A stretch of DNA of 64,000 bases from Armigeres subalbatus (Eukaryota > Arthropoda > Insecta > Diptera > Culicidae): the NCBI RefSeq assembly GCF_024139115.2, contig NC_085140.1, positions 415,970,283 to 416,034,282 of the forward strand, in the 5' to 3' direction. A program made the position numbers and the translations under genes. A model generated the notes under the pieces. It did no database searches. It was given only the letters and a program-made list of their open reading frames with translations, and had not been told where the DNA came from. This document shows, piece by piece, positions 1 through 12,338 of this stretch (position 1 is its first letter; each line of letters starts with the position of its first letter).

Positions 1-375
1 CTCACTTCTCACCTCGCACTACTAACTTTTTATAGTAAGAAGTGAGAAATAAGGAGTGAGAAGTGAGACGTCTCATTTCTCACTCCTTATCTCTTACTGC
101 TCACTGTAAAAAGTGAGAAGCACGAAGTGAAAAGTGAGACGTCTCACTACTCACTTCACGCTTCCCACTTTTTACAGTGAGAAGTGAAAAATGAGGAGTG
201 AGAAATGAAACGTCTCACTTCTCACTCCTAATTTTCACTTCTCACTGTGAAAAATGAGAAGTGAGAAGTGAGTAGTGAGACCTCTCACCCCTCACTTCGC
301 ACTACTCACTTTTAACATTGAGACGTTAAAAATAAGTAGTGAGAAGAGAGACGTCTCATTTTCACTTCTCATTTC
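1..375. repeat. Minisatellite, GTGAGAAGTGAG family
   Basis: Imperfect tandem repeats of GTGAGAAGTGAG and its complement CTCACTTCTCAC alternate along the segment, with repeated GAGACGTCTCA joints that are themselves palindromic. The alternation of strands makes the array a string of small inverted repeats rather than a simple head-to-tail satellite. The same family recurs at 7190-7770. Its left edge is cut by the window. Confidence 0.9.
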
Positions 376-690
376 TCACTTTTGAAATTATCTATTCGAT
401 CAAATGTCCTGCTCGACCAAATAGCATGTTCGGCCAAATGACTCATTCAGCCAAATAATCTGTTCGGCCAAATAACCTATTCGGCCAAATGTCCTATTCG
501 TCCAAATGTCCTATTCGGCCAAATGTCCTGTTGGTCCAAATGTCCTATTCGTCCAAATGTCCTATTTGGCCAAATGAACCTTTCAGCCTAATGGTCTGTT
601 CGGCCAAATGGTATATTCGGCCAAACAACTTTCGCTTAAATGGCATTCGGTCAAGAGGTATTCGGGCAAACGGCCCTTCCCCGTCACTGA
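376..690. repeat. Minisatellite, TTCGGCCAAATG family
   Basis: About 17 imperfect copies of a ~17-bp unit built on TTCGGCCAAATG with a variable TCCTA/GTCTG spacer. The reverse complement, CATTTGGCCGAA, is the unit seen at 3983-4290 and 6660-6860, so all three arrays belong to one family, here in the opposite orientation. The short open frames crossing it on both strands are consequences of the unit and not genes. Confidence 0.9.
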
Positions 691-828
691 GTAGATGAAA
701 GTTAGCGTGCATGCTGCCTCCATATGGTGTCCTTATCAAATGTCGCATATTCTCCAAATCGAACGGGTGCAAAACAGTATCAGTTGATTTATTTGGAGAA
801 ATGTACCCACTATAAACAAGACGAATTA

Positions 829-1000
829 AACCGTCTAAGACGAATTAAGTACTCTCCATTTAATTCCACCAATTAATTTTCGATATCTTTGCAGATAAGT
901 ATTTCGACCACACAGTTGTGATCGAAATACGTATCTGCAAAGATATCGAAAATTAATTGGTGGAATTAAATGGAGAGTACTTAATTCGTCTTAGACGGTT
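829..1000. mobile_element. Palindromic MITE (family P), complete
   Basis: A 172-bp near-perfect palindrome. The left end AACCGTCTAAGACGAATTAA is repeated in inverted form at the right end, and the arms meet around CACACAGTTGTG at about 912-923 with essentially no spacer. The arm contains the core TTTCGACC...GATACGTATCTGCAAAGATA also found at 52654-52790, 57597-57823 and 63385-63510. No coding capacity. Classed as a foldback/MITE by structure and repetition in the window; the superfamily is not recognisable. Confidence 0.85.
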
Positions 1001-3564
1001 GAATACATTCCACTAAAAGAGCTTTATATATTTTTCTGAAGAAGAATTACCCAACAGCGAATTTTTATTTTTGACATTCTTACCTAAATCATCGACTGTT
1101 CACCGTGTTATCATTAATTTTATCACTCCGGTCTGTACGCGAACGTCGAAGCCGGTGTTAAATAAATAAATAAATTTCATCCCTTCTTTGCTCAAAACAA
1201 TTGAAATATTTTCTTATTTAACCCTCCCGCAACGGTTCTCAGTTTCAACGAATTTAACAATCGATTTATCATAATTTCCCATTGTGCGGCTGTTACATTT
1301 GACGGCGCTGAGTCACCCAGTGGTCAAAGTCCGCTCCCAGGTAGCGCGCAATAATTATTGCGTACCTACTATTAGAGGAACATGCACCTTCGTTCGTCCG
1401 CCGCGCGCGCCCAACCAGCGGACTGGTGAAGAGCGCGAGAGGGAAAAATCACGATTGGAATGTGTTGAATGGTTGCGTTTTCGAGGTCCATTTTTTTGGA
1501 CACTTCACTTCAATCTGAAGTGCCAATGGCATGCGTGGCATTTGCCGAACACGGCTAGTATGAATAGGTACGAAACGAACCTACCACCTATCCGGTCGCC
1601 AAGTCCGGTCCGGTCTGGTAGACGAATTGGATTGGTAAAGTGTGTTGGAGCACGAGTCTTTCCTCGCGCCATGCCACACTATACCGTCGTGGCTTGGCAT
1701 TAAGGTCGACAATGATGAATGTGTAATTGCTAGTGTGCTGGGAGATAAATTTAACTGCTTTTGTAGTTACACAATAGCTAATGGCTAATTTGGGCTTGAT
1801 GTAGAGTGCGTTGCAAAATAGAGGTTGGACTAGTTGACATTTAATCAAACTGCGTAAAAGGAGGTGGATCCGGACTGATCTCTCATTAGGAGAGCTGTGC
1901 AGGGCCGAATTTATGTTTCAAGGCTTGCGGGCAGTGGATTATAGGGCAATGTTTTTTAAACCACCTTATATGATGGGTTTCGTAGGCCAAATAAACTAAA
2001 AGTGATATGTTGAACAAATAGAAATTTAAATTTCCTTTTTTTAAATATTTGAAGTGTTATTTTTTTTAATTATGTGAATTAGTAATGATACTGCGTAAAT
2101 TAAAAAAAAAAACAATAATAATTTTGATTTGATTCATTTTTATCAGAGCTTTTGAACGGAAAGTTTGAACAAGTTTAAGTACATAAACACATATAAAGGG
2201 AGATAAACAGCAAAAAAACAAAAATCCAACACAATACATGGGAATCAAAATCCAGCAGAAGGTTTCCCTAGGTGTGAGGACCTAAACGAAAAATAAATTA
2301 TCTGAAATGTAAAACTAGTGCCCTCCTCCCCGAGATTGCGACCCTGTTTCCATTATTCCTCTATATACTGTGCTCTCCAACCGCACAGCAGCTCTTCACC
2401 AAGCATAAGTAACTACATATATTTAATGGTCTAATATTCGCCTCTTAGCAATGAGCTACCTTTCTCTTTTACCGCGGCTACGAATTACGACGTACGTTGA
2501 CTAAATTAGAGAATCGTGTTCGTCGAATCTTGACACCGTATCACGACTCCAATTTCAAAACCAATAAAGTTTAGAGTAAAGTGGGAGAGCTTACTAATTT
2601 AGCAAGACCGTCAGGGCGCTTCATGCCAGTGTGATTCCGTCTACCTCAAAATCGCACTTCACCACCAGACGGGCTGAACGTTGTTGGAATCAACCGTAGA
2701 TCCGCAGAATGTTGTTTTTCGCGTCATTTCCAAGTTTTTCACGTTTCATAGATCAGGCTTCTTCTAATGGAAAAAAGGCATCCACTCTCAAACGGCCTAT
2801 GCATCAAACGACCAAATTACCTAGTTGGATGATAAAATTTATTGCCCAAGAGCCGTCGTTCAAACGGCAACTTCAAGGTTTCATCTAACCCCTCGTAGGG
2901 GCTGCGACTAATTCGAGATGATTAAACGTCAATAAATCATTCCCCTCTCGTTGAAGCGAATCAAAATAATTCAATCAATCAAGCTGTGTCTGCGTTCGCC
3001 CGGAGACTCGGAAAAATAGATCCAACTAAACCAGCGAAAGAATTGGCGAAGATGAAGGTCGGCGCGGTGTGGCAGCAGCAGCCGCAGCCCTGAGTGTGGT
3101 AGTAGTGATGGATCGTCGGCGGGGGTTCTGAATGTTAATTTCACGATTGAGAAAGAGCAAACAATCACCGGGACCGGGGTTCGTGTGATACGGGCCTCTT
3201 TAGAAACGCGCGAATCACAATTGGCAGAACCATTCAGGCGGAGAATTGAACGTTCGCCTTAGGAGCGATACATCCGGATGTGCAGGGGGTAAAGAATCAA
3301 AGACACTCATTTTAAGAATGACGATCGAGAGAATGATTGCGAAACTGGAACGTATGTACATCTGTCATACCATTACAGAACAATATAAGCAATTAAATTT
3401 AAGTTGAAAAACATTTCGAATAGATTGAAAACTAAACGATGCTTTGATAACAATACACGATTTAAGGGAGAAATAATTGTTAGAATCACAACACACAGCA
3501 GCCAACTTTTGCCAGGCGCATTGATTCTTGTTTTGTTAGCATTAGTATGGTATGAACATTATTT
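1001..3564. other. No supported gene
   Basis: Mixed-composition sequence. A 139-codon open frame at 1284-1703 and a 65-codon minus-strand frame at 2971-3168 show no recognisable domain, no splice context and no start context worth trusting. An AAATAAATAAATAAA stretch near 1160 could be the tail of a decayed non-LTR element. GC-rich, CpG-containing patches lie at about 1390-1460 and 2990-3190 but give no further clue. Confidence 0.5.
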
Positions 3565-3610
3565 CAAGCTTTTAGTGGAATGTATTTACTTGTCATAAGA
3601 CGACTTGTGT
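3565..3610. mobile_element. Family P fragment (outer end)
   Basis: TTTAGTGGAATGTATTTACTTGTCATAAGACGA-like sequence matches the flank and outer end of the complete palindrome at 57597-57823 (CTTTTTAGTGGAATGTCTTC then CATAAGACGAGTTTGT). Only the outer ~45 bp are present, and they abut a Helitron-like element. Confidence 0.5.
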
Positions 3611-3626
3611 AACTGAAAATCTGTAA

Positions 3627-3888
3627 TCTAATATATAAAAATGAAATGGTCTGTGTTCGTATCCGCATAACTCGAAAACGGCTGGAAGGATTTTTTTCAT
3701 TTCTTCAGCAGAAACATTCGTTATAGTTTCCGACGGGTTTATATGATATTTCCTAATGCGAAAATTACGAGTAAAGTTGAGCAAACCGTGAATAACTAAA
3801 ATTGTGATTCCTATGCGAATTTTGCATGGGAAGTTCGGAACGCACATTCTCGCCTACTGTGCAGGACAACGTCTGCCGGGTCAACTAG
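3627..3888 (+). mobile_element. Helitron-like non-autonomous element, copy A
   Basis: The element starts TCTAATATATAAAAATG directly after an A and ends GGGTCAACTAG directly before a T, which fits the Helitron rule of a 5'-TC...CTRR-3' element inserted between A and T. A short hairpin, GCAGGACAACGTCTGC (GCAG/CTGC stem), lies 9 nt before the CTAG end, the position typical of Helitron 3' hairpins. A nearly identical copy sits in the opposite orientation at 62124-62380, which fixes both boundaries. There is no open frame for a Rep/helicase protein. Confidence 0.75.
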
Positions 3889-3982
3889 TTATACATAGAA
3901 TTAACAGATGATGTCTTAGACTAACAGCATCCCCAATTTGTAAAAACAAAGGATCGTCCAAGTCCGAACACAGATTAATTGA

Positions 3983-4290
3983 ATGGGGAAGGAACATTTA
4001 GCCGAAAGGTACTCGGCTGAAAGTCGTTTGGCCGAAAGTCATTTAGCCGAAGGCCACTTAGCCGATAGTTGTTTGACCAAATATGCATTTCGACCGAATA
4101 GACCATTGGTTCGCAACCACATTGACATTCGGCCGAAAAGTCGTTTGTTGAAAATGTCATACGGTCAAAAATATCGCTAGGCCGAATAAATCATTTGGCA
4201 GAATTGGTCGTTTGGCATAAAGAACGGGTTGAAGTGGTTTGGTCGAATAGATCATTTGGCAAAAAATAACGTTTGGTCGAAGATGTTGTT
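3983..4290. repeat. Minisatellite, CATTTGGCCGAA family
   Basis: About 15 degenerate copies of a unit based on GTCATTTGGCCGAAA. It runs up to and into the left arm of the foldback element at 4246-6655, and the same unit in the same orientation resumes at 6660, so the foldback appears to sit inside this array. Two ~60-codon frames crossing it are not genes. Confidence 0.8.
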
Positions 4291-6655
4291 TGACAAAACA
4301 GGCAATGCACTATGGTCCAGGAAACAGATTTACGCAGAAAGATGCATTTTATGCCAAAACTATAATTTTTAGAGAAAAATGTTGTTGTACAAAAATGTTC
4401 GAAATAGTGAGGCCATCATTATGGTGCTATAAAAAATAGGGTGGCCCATTATATAAAAAAAATTGAAATATATTTTTTTAATTTCTTGGAATACTGACAT
4501 GTAATGTTCTACAAAGTTGTAGCGCAGCTTATTCCAATAAATATTGCTTGAAAAGCATTCTCTGTAGCTCTTAAGTTTGCTGATTTAGAGTAATTTTACC
4601 TAATTGGATTAGGGTGTACCTCAAAAAAACCGTATTTTTGATCTCCTTTTTTGTTTTAGATTTTTCGAAAAAGTCGCCTTCATCTCCGATTGGGGCAGAC
4701 CAAAAAATATGTTTACACGGCATTTGAAAGAGCAGTTCATATTCTTATATGTAAAAAAATGGAGATATGATATTTTTTTATCTCGAGTACTACCAATTTT
4801 ACTAGAGACATATTTTTTCAAGTTAAATGATATAACTCGACAACAGAAGAAGAATAAGACGACGTTATTATAGCAAACACGCGTTTTTAAAAGCCCTAAA
4901 AGTCTTCACAAGGTGACATTCGTGAAAAAAGAAAAAGAAAAAATCTACAGCTTTAACACTTTTTATTAGTTTTATCATTATCCATCTATTGAAAGATTAA
5001 CGAGAAAATATGCATTTTCGTCCAAAACTATACTTTTAAGAAACACAATTTGTTCTACAAAGTTGTTCTGGATACTTGGGCCCTTGGAGTTATCGAAAAA
5101 TAGGGTGAACTATTTTATAAAAACGTTATTTTTTTTTATTCTGCGAAATATCTACATAGGCTAGGTGTACCAGTCGTGGTTATAGCACCAGCTGTCGCAC
5201 TAGTGCTTTATATGCCAAATGGCCAATCAAATCACCGCAAACCTAGTTCATATCGATAAAGCATATTCATATGATACGATAAAACCTTTGATCTCCTCCA
5301 AAACAAGCAAAGCATAATTGTAAAAATTGATTTTGCTTAATTTTTGACGTCCTATGACCAGTTATCGCACTAGTGGTCCCTATTTGGCCAGTCCCATAAG
5401 AAAACAATGGGATTGGCCAAATAAGGAACCAAAATTAAGAATAGTGCCACAACTGGTGCATGCGTTCCTATTATGGATTAATCAATTTTGATGATTATAA
5501 CAAATTTTATTGTGGTTTTCACAGCTGTTCTAAGGAGCAGGAAGTAAAACCTTTCGCTTGATATATAAAGTCCACCCACATGCCTTTTACTTATTTTTTA
5601 AAAAATAGTTGTTCTTATGTATGGCGTCAATTGGTACACCGACCCTAATATGTTTTACAAAATTGTAGCGCAGCTTTTTACAATCAACTTTACTATATAA
5701 ACTTTTTCTGTAGCTCTTAAGCTCACTGTTTTAGAGCAATTTTACTTGCCCGGATTAGGGTGCCCCTTAAAAAACAATATTTTTTATATGCTTATTTTAG
5801 GCGCCCATTAGCACACGGTTATGAGTTCGATTGACAGAACGAAACAAAGAAAGAGACGATACTAATCCGAATATTAGGTACATCGTCTATGTATCACTAG
5901 AGCAACTCGTTCTGTCAGAACATACTTATGAGTACACAGCCCATGATAATTCAAATATTCGACGGATATCCTAAGGATATTCGCTCGGCCACGACAACCT
6001 TCTGAAGACTTTTGGAGCTTTTCAACTTATGACTTGATGACTTTAGTAAAATTGGCAAAATATGAATTTTTCTTTCAAATGCCGTGTAAACATATATTTT
6101 TTTTTGTCTGCCCTAATCGGAGATATCAACTTATGAAAAAATGTATTTTTGACAGGAGAATGATTATAACTTTTGATCGGGAAAAGATTTTGAGCATATT
6201 TATGAATCAAAAGTTGCAGTTTTTTGAGCTCTAAAAGTCACCCGAAGACGACAAAAAAATAGATCAAAAATACTGTTTTTTAAAGGGATACCCTAATCTA
6301 AGTAGTTGCTCTAAATCAGCCAACTTAAGAACTGCAGGAAAAGCATTTCAGCAAAATTAATTGGAATAAGCTGCGCTACAACTTTGTAGAACATTACATG
6401 TCAGTACTCCAAGAAATTTAAAACAATATATTTAAATTTTTTTATATGATGGGCCACCCTATTTTTTGATAGCACCGTAATGATGGCCTTACTATTCCGA
6501 ACAATTTTGTAGAACAACATTTTTTTCTAAAAAATATAGTTTTGGCGTAAAGTGCATCTTCTGCGTAAATCTGTTTCTTGGGCCATTGTGCATTGTCTGT
6601 TCGGTCTAACAACATTTTCGAGCAAACGTCATTATTTGCCAAATGACCCACACCC
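4246..6655. mobile_element. Foldback element with ~550-bp inverted arms
   Basis: The left arm at about 4246-4830 and the right arm at about 6040-6655 are inverted copies. Shared landmarks are AAACAGATTTACGCAGAA, GGGTGGCCCAT / ATGGGCCACCC, GTAGCGCAGCTTATTCCAAT and TTTACACGGCATTTGAAAG. A third, shorter piece of arm-like sequence lies inside (about 5640-5790, TTGTAGCGCAGCTTTTTAC), so the interior is itself rearranged. The weak frames at 4621-4821 and 6034-6234 are the same arm sequence read on opposite strands. Confidence 0.75.
5167..5643. mobile_element. Candidate nested short-TIR element
   Basis: Begins GGTGTACCAGT and ends ATTGGTACACC, an imperfect 11-bp inverted repeat, in the middle of foldback sequence. 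Inside, an inverted pair CCTATTTGGCCAGTCCCAT / ATGGGATTGGCCAAATAAGG forms a hairpin at about 5378-5426. A clear target duplication was not found, so the boundaries are provisional. Confidence 0.4.
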
Positions 6656-6659
6656 ACAA

Positions 6660-6860
6660 ATGTGCAATGCCACAGTGTCCCACAGTGTCATTTGGCCGAA
6701 AAGTGGTTTAGTCGAATAGGTCATTTGACCGAAAAGTGGTTTAGACCGAAAATGTCGTTTGACCGAAAAGGATATATGGCAAAAAATTTCGTTGGGCAGA
6801 ATGGATCATACGACCGGAAATTTAGTTTACTGAACGAGTAATATGCCAAGAATGTCGTAC
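6660..6860. repeat. Minisatellite, CATTTGGCCGAA family (right block)
   Basis: Degenerate units of GTCATTTGGCCGAAAAGTGG continue the array at 3983-4290 in the same orientation on the other side of the foldback element. Confidence 0.75.
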
Positions 6861-6968
6861 ACTCAGCGAACTGGACTATCGAAATTTATTACTGGCGCCT
6901 TATGAATCTCCGACTGATTATTCCAGCAACAGTGCTTTTTATACGAAGTTACCTTCCCGAGTATTCAA

Positions 6969-7045
6969 GCGTCGATGGGCGTGTGGTCTAAATACCGGCC
7001 TCCCAACCCCGACGTCCATGGTTCGAACCCAGTCTGCCGCACTTT
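6969..7045 (+). mobile_element. tRNA-derived SINE head
   Basis: GATGGGCGTGTGGTCTAAAT followed about 35 nt later by GGTTCGAACCC resembles the internal A and B boxes of a tRNA-type pol III promoter; the B box matches the GGTTCGANNCC consensus. The sequence does not fold as a functional tRNA as far as can be judged by eye, so a SINE 5' end is more likely. The extent of the body downstream is not clear. Confidence 0.55.
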
Positions 7046-7189
7046 ACTTTTTTCCAAATACAAATCATCATTCATAAGGCAACATATTGAAATTCATACC
7101 GATTCCTTGTGGCAAATTTTCATAAGGCGTTTGATCGAAAATCATACGTCCATTTTCCTCAGTGTATGGCCAAACAATAGTCAATGTGA

Positions 7190-7775
7190 AAGGTGTGAAA
7201 ATGATTAATGATAATTGTGAAAATGAAAGTTGGATGTGAAAAGTGAGAATTGAGACACCTCACATCTCACTATTTACTCCTTATTTCTCACTTTTCATTT
7301 ATCAATTCTTACTTATCGCTCACTTATTATTACACTGGAGTCACTTTTTGTGCGGTTTGCTTTTGGTTTATTCAGGCTTTTAAATTTATCAAAACATTGA
7401 GTTGTTCCACGAAAAAATCCACATACATCGAAAAAAAAATCAGATGACACGTGAAAAGCTGTGGAAATTAAGGTATACTGAAAAATTATTAAAATCTAGT
7501 CGCGTATAAACCGACCCCAGTGTACTCACCTTTCAAATTGAAAAGTGAGAAATCGTAAATAAAACCTGTAAAGTCGGAAATGAGAAGCGAAGTGGGAGTG
7601 CAAAGTGCTCTCACTGAATTGAGAGAAAATGAGAAGCGAAATATGTGGAGTAAAACGTGAGTAGTAAGTAGGCGTCCCAATTCTCACTACTCACTTCTTT
7701 TTTGGCTCTTCCCACTTTTTATTTCTCATTTCCTACTTCTCACTTCTCAATCCTCATTTCTCGCTTCCAATTTCT
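7190..7775. repeat. Minisatellite, GTGAGAAGTGAG family (second block)
   Basis: Two clusters of the unit found at 1-375 (about 7190-7330 and 7540-7775), again with both strands of the unit alternating. A less repetitive stretch lies between them. The ~65-codon frames on both strands are not credible genes. Confidence 0.75.
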
Positions 7776-7785
7776 AACATCCGAG

Positions 7786-8250
7786 CGCTAGTTAGTTTTC
7801 ATGACTGCCACCGAGTTTCCGGGAGTACGACTGAATGCCAATGACCTCCCATAAGTTTCAAAGAGTACCATTGAGCCGCAGCGAGCGCTCATGAGTGCTT
7901 GTGAGTGGAAATTAATGTTTAGGCACTCCCGTGAGAACCACATATACCGGTAAATGTCAACGAATGGCAGCAAGTTGCGATGAGTGTCAATTAGTACAAG
8001 TGAATTAGGTGAGTACAAGGGATACCAATGAGTTTATGTGAATTCCGATGAGGTTCTCTAAATGACAGTAAGTGGCAAAAGTATCAATGAGGGCTCATAC
8101 ATAAGTGCCAATGAGTATCCATAAACCTTCCTTAGTAGCGTTAAATAACCTTAAGTCCTGTGATTGCCAATGAGTGCTTCAGGGTGCCCACGAGAGCAAG
8201 TGAAATCACGTGACTGCTCATGAGTTCTCGTGACTACTTATGAATTGCCA
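7786..8250. repeat. Degenerate minisatellite, CCAATGAGTGNN family
   Basis: Roughly 35 degenerate units of about 12-14 bp centred on CAATGAGTG / GTGAGTNCC. Unit-to-unit divergence is high, so this is an old array. It lies directly beside the GTGAGAAGTGAG block and may derive from it, since both share GTGAG cores. Confidence 0.7.
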
Positions 8251-8252
8251 AA

Positions 8253-8386
8253 ACGTCGAGCGTTACTAATGTATAATGATCAGGAATCGCAAAAACGATT
8301 TTTATACACTTATACATCTAACGAGCACAATAATAATTCAGTGTATTGGTTTTAACTTTTTTTGTATGGATAGTAACGCTCGACTT
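8253..8386. mobile_element. Short inverted-repeat element
   Basis: CGTCGAGCGTTACTA near the left end is inverted as TAGTAACGCTCGA at the right end, about 130 bp apart. This is the size and form of a small MITE or hairpin. No target duplication was identified. Confidence 0.4.
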
Positions 8387-11300
8387 GACCCACTCCTCCC
8401 CCCCCCCTTCAGTGTTACGTAATTTGTGAAAGGCCCCTTTTCTGCTTATTTTGCCACTTTGACAACTAACTTCTAACTTCTTTGACAACTTTGTTCTAAG
8501 GCTAAAAGACAGGTTCAGGTGGACCTCTATTTTGATACTTAGGACAATATCAGGTTCAGGTTCCATACGGGTTTGATCAGTGAAAAACAATCGTGTCCTA
8601 ATCAGATTCAGGTTCAAGCAAACATAGAGTTACGGATGTTATTCTCGGCAGGTTCAATTTCCCGAACACCCCGTACTATTACCAAAAACAACTTGTTATC
8701 CAATGTCTGTATTATCCATTGATTAGACCCATTACCACCCTCTATGACTCACAATTATAACAATTTAACATGAAAGTTATTAAAAGTGATTATTGATAAA
8801 CAGAAAAACATTAAAAACTGACTTACGAAGAAAAATAATCAGATAGTGCATACTCACAGTTACCATAGGAATATTTAATTATAGCTATTATCAACATGTT
8901 CATAATTGCTCGGGTTGCATCACCCCATAGTTTGTGCATAATTTCAGGACAAAATACATTTTCAAGGTTTTGCTGTTTCCATTCACGCAATATTGAGATG
9001 GTCATGATATCGGTAATTACCGATTTGTCCATTATGTTGCGTTACTTAACTCGGCACCTTCGGAATGTCATCCGAAAACACAGTTATCCCAAAATTAATG
9101 TCATCAAACCGCAAACTATAATCAACGCTCCATTCCATCGCCATCTTTAAGGAAAAATCCATCAAGTGCACGCATCTACTAATTACCAACCAGGCAGCTG
9201 CTCTTCCAGCATCTTTTTAGAGTTCAACCTGCAGGCCTCACCGTCCAGATGTGCCGTAATTGTGTATCACGCGTCCACCGGAGAACTCATCACGTAGGAT
9301 ATACCTCTCGTGCAACTATATTCCTCTGCCTGTCATCGCAGACCACGGTCTGCGGCTTGTGTGGACTTGCGGTGGACACCATTAGGGTAGTAACTTGGAG
9401 ACAAGCGACGAAACTCAAGATGTTGACCTCGATTATGGGCTGACTCCAATAAAGCATTGCCGCAGATGCTTCTACTGGTGGCGCTGGATGGAGACTGATG
9501 ACAGATTCCATGAAGCAAAATTGAGCGCGGATGAAAAAAGGTAAAAATAATTGAAATGGAAATTATCACAAAGTTAGCCACCCTGAAGCACATGAAGCAC
9601 AGTGGATTGAACTCGGAATAGATCAAATTGAATTTTATTGAGGAAAGCGCAAATTGAAAGCTCCGATTGACGAAAAGTAGCATGAGCATTCCACTCTGCA
9701 TTTCGGACCGATCAGATTTGTTTCAAATTTTATTTATATCATCAAAATCTCTAACTATAATACGTTATAATTTGTTAATACTAAAGCCATTAAACTAGGT
9801 ATTTATATTATTAAAAACAAAGCCTCAAAACTAAATCTTGCTTAACGCACATCCACTGTGCAACGTGAGGCCAGAGGCCTCGAGATGTGTCCGGTTTCGG
9901 AGCAGATTAAATTATGCATGATATAAGCGGACTTTATCGACAACGACGACGACTACGACGATGGTTGGCTTCCTGTCAATTTCACCAAGAGTTGGCACCT
10001 TTCACTATTTTCCCTCAATTGGACGGCTGGATGGGGCGCGAGAGGGGACAGAGTAAACCCCGCCCGTCTCAGGTGGTTGAAGGGAAAAAGTTGTCATAAC
10101 CTCCATGCTGTCAAGAGCTTCAGTTCAATGTTTGCTCTGAATCAACATAAGAGCTCTTTAGGTGGTCGAACTGGTGCTCTTTAAATGTTTTTCTTCTTCA
10201 TCATCTTCTTCTGCTTCTCTTCTTCTGGAAAATGGTCATCATTTCGTAACAGCAGTGACGTTGCTTTTCCTCCGCTCGCAAGCCAAACTGTGTTGAGGAG
10301 GTTGTTTTGCCTGTAATGGGTAATTGTGGCGATTCACGGTTATTACCCATTAATTCGTCACTTTTTGGGCCGTTGTCTCGGTTTGGGCCAGCAGTTTTTC
10401 GTGACAGGCGTGCAACAAAAGCCCAATGTAAAACTGCCAGTACATTGCCGCTACAACCAGTTACGATTTGTTTTTTTTTTTTGCTCGTTTGGTGACATAA
10501 GGAAGAGGAGAAAATTTTCCCACACTCTTAAAATCCTCGAAGTAGTTGCCGTATACACGACTGAAGAGGCCGAAACGATGTCTCTTTTTCTTGATTAACT
10601 TATATTGGACGACTCTCCAGGCGACTAGATCTGGGTGACTTGGTAAAAAAGCAAGTGACGAACTTCCAAAACATTGGCGATAGAAATGTGCTTTAGAAAC
10701 GAATGGTGTCCTCGTGTCGCGACGCAATTAATTAAAAGTTGCATGCACCCGGAAAAAGAGTTGTTGCTTTGACGTTATGATATTTCACCTTTTTAAATAG
10801 AACACAGGAAAACAAATTCGATTTATCACTTCATATCATTCTTATCTTTCTCGTAATCAATGATGCAACTGGGCTTCTATTTTAATATTGCTGTTGGTGA
10901 AGGCAACTGAGCTCCACCTTTGAGATCCTCAGAAATATATTTTTACAGGAAATCAACAAAGTAATAATTTTGTTTTTAAAGAATCCAGCATTACAAGAGG
11001 CTCAACTTTGCCATTATATTTGGCGAACTGGTAGCTTACCTAACTGCCACAAGACCATGTTCTTACGGGAAACAGCAAAGTTTCCGAGTCGTTCTGAAAA
11101 CGAGGGCGAGATTTATACCGACCAACCAGTAATGGTTCATGGCTATGGTGGGTGAATTGAAAAGGTTAATAAACAAATGAAATTTATTGCCGTCCATCTA
11201 GATAGATTGACGAGCAAAAATGTATGCCAACCGAGACGGCAACCAGCTGAGTATCTAACCTACTTGGTGGTGAACCTTTACACATTGAAAAGATCTCCGT

Positions 11301-12060
11301 GTAGGAAGCTGCGCTGGAGGAAAGTGTCCGCGCCAAAATCAGATTGTACGATGTTATAAAGCAAAGCAGTGCGATAAATCTGTCACTGTAGATTGTGGGT
11401 TTTTTCAAGAGCTAGATGAGTGGTTTCTATCATGTAGGAGAACTACAAATGTTAACGTTACGGAAATGGTCTGATGGTCTAATGAGTTTAGGCAGATGAT
11501 TACTTTGCTACAAAATTAGTAAAACTTTTTATTCGTGTCTAATTGTCACTTCAATACATTTTATTTAGAGTTTTAATGGAAGAGGTGTGGCCATCGCAAA
11601 TTACGAAATACAGAGATCTGTCCAAATTGCAATCGGTTTTCCACACTCAAAAGTATCGGTTTAGGTGTGCTTCAAAATTTATTGATATCTCACTTACTTA
11701 TCGGTACTTATGAGAGATCGGATAATTTGATTTCCTGTCACATTTTTTATTCGAAATCAAGATTGAAGCGTCACTATACCTCGTCACTCAAGCAATCCTT
11801 ATTCTCAGATCCTTATCATTGCTCCCTAGGCATTGCACAATGGTCCCAGAGCCGAATCTAGCAAGACAAAACTATTTGCGCCCAAATTATCAGTTTTAGA
11901 TATAAGCTGTCTTTGAGAAAAAAAACATCATATTTTATAACGATTTTTTCTCCATTTTGTGAAATTAGGGTGGTACCTAAATTTTAGAAGTTCTAAATAT
12001 CAACACACCAAAAAAAAATTAATTTTAAATGAGACGTATTTGGAAAAATGATTTAATATT
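8387..12060. other. No supported gene
   Basis: A TTACGTAATTTGTG piece at about 8412 is probably one end of the TTACGTAA MITE family. A 69-codon minus-strand frame at 8823-9032 has a plausible composition but no identifiable family. Minus-strand frames at 9290-9701 are short and overlapping. The segment 11830-11990 begins like the arm of the foldback at 4246 (GCATTGCACAATGGTCCCAG), suggesting a decayed fragment. A pyrimidine-rich TTC/TCT run lies at about 10185-10230. Confidence 0.45.
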
Positions 12061-12338
12061 ATGAGACGTATTTTAAAAAATGACTTATTTTTACGTTCAA
12101 ATTGACGCACACAAAATGAAAGTATATCAAGTTTTAATTTTACATCTATTATGTCCTAATTTTGAATCTCGACTAACAAATTCACCTTATGCACACACAT
12201 TTCAGTTTTCACGCAGTTTATTTCAGTGTATGGTGACGGAAAATTACATGAACCAAACTTGATCTGCTGCATGTGAAAATGTCAACGTAATCGTCGCGAG
12301 TGGTTCAAAATTTTGTGGCAAGGTAAAAAAGTGAAAAA
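12061..12338 (+). promoter_or_regulatory. Upstream region of the zinc-finger gene
   Basis: AT-rich sequence directly before the ATG at 12339. ATGAGACGTATTT is repeated at about 12029 and 12060. No convincing TATA box at a fixed distance from an initiator can be pointed out. The start itself sits in AAAAAATGG, which has the A-rich upstream context and G at +4 favoured in insects. Confidence 0.3.

Noticed and set aside
1284..1703. 139-codon open frame
   Set aside because: No recognisable domain, unremarkable composition, no splice or start support.
6969..7045. Functional tRNA gene
   Set aside because: A and B boxes are present, but a cloverleaf with paired acceptor stem could not be drawn by eye; a SINE head fits better.
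8823..9032. 69-codon minus-strand frame (REWKQQNLENVFCPEIMHK)
   Set aside because: Briefly resembled the N terminus of a GINS subunit, but the match did not extend beyond a few residues and no further exons were found.
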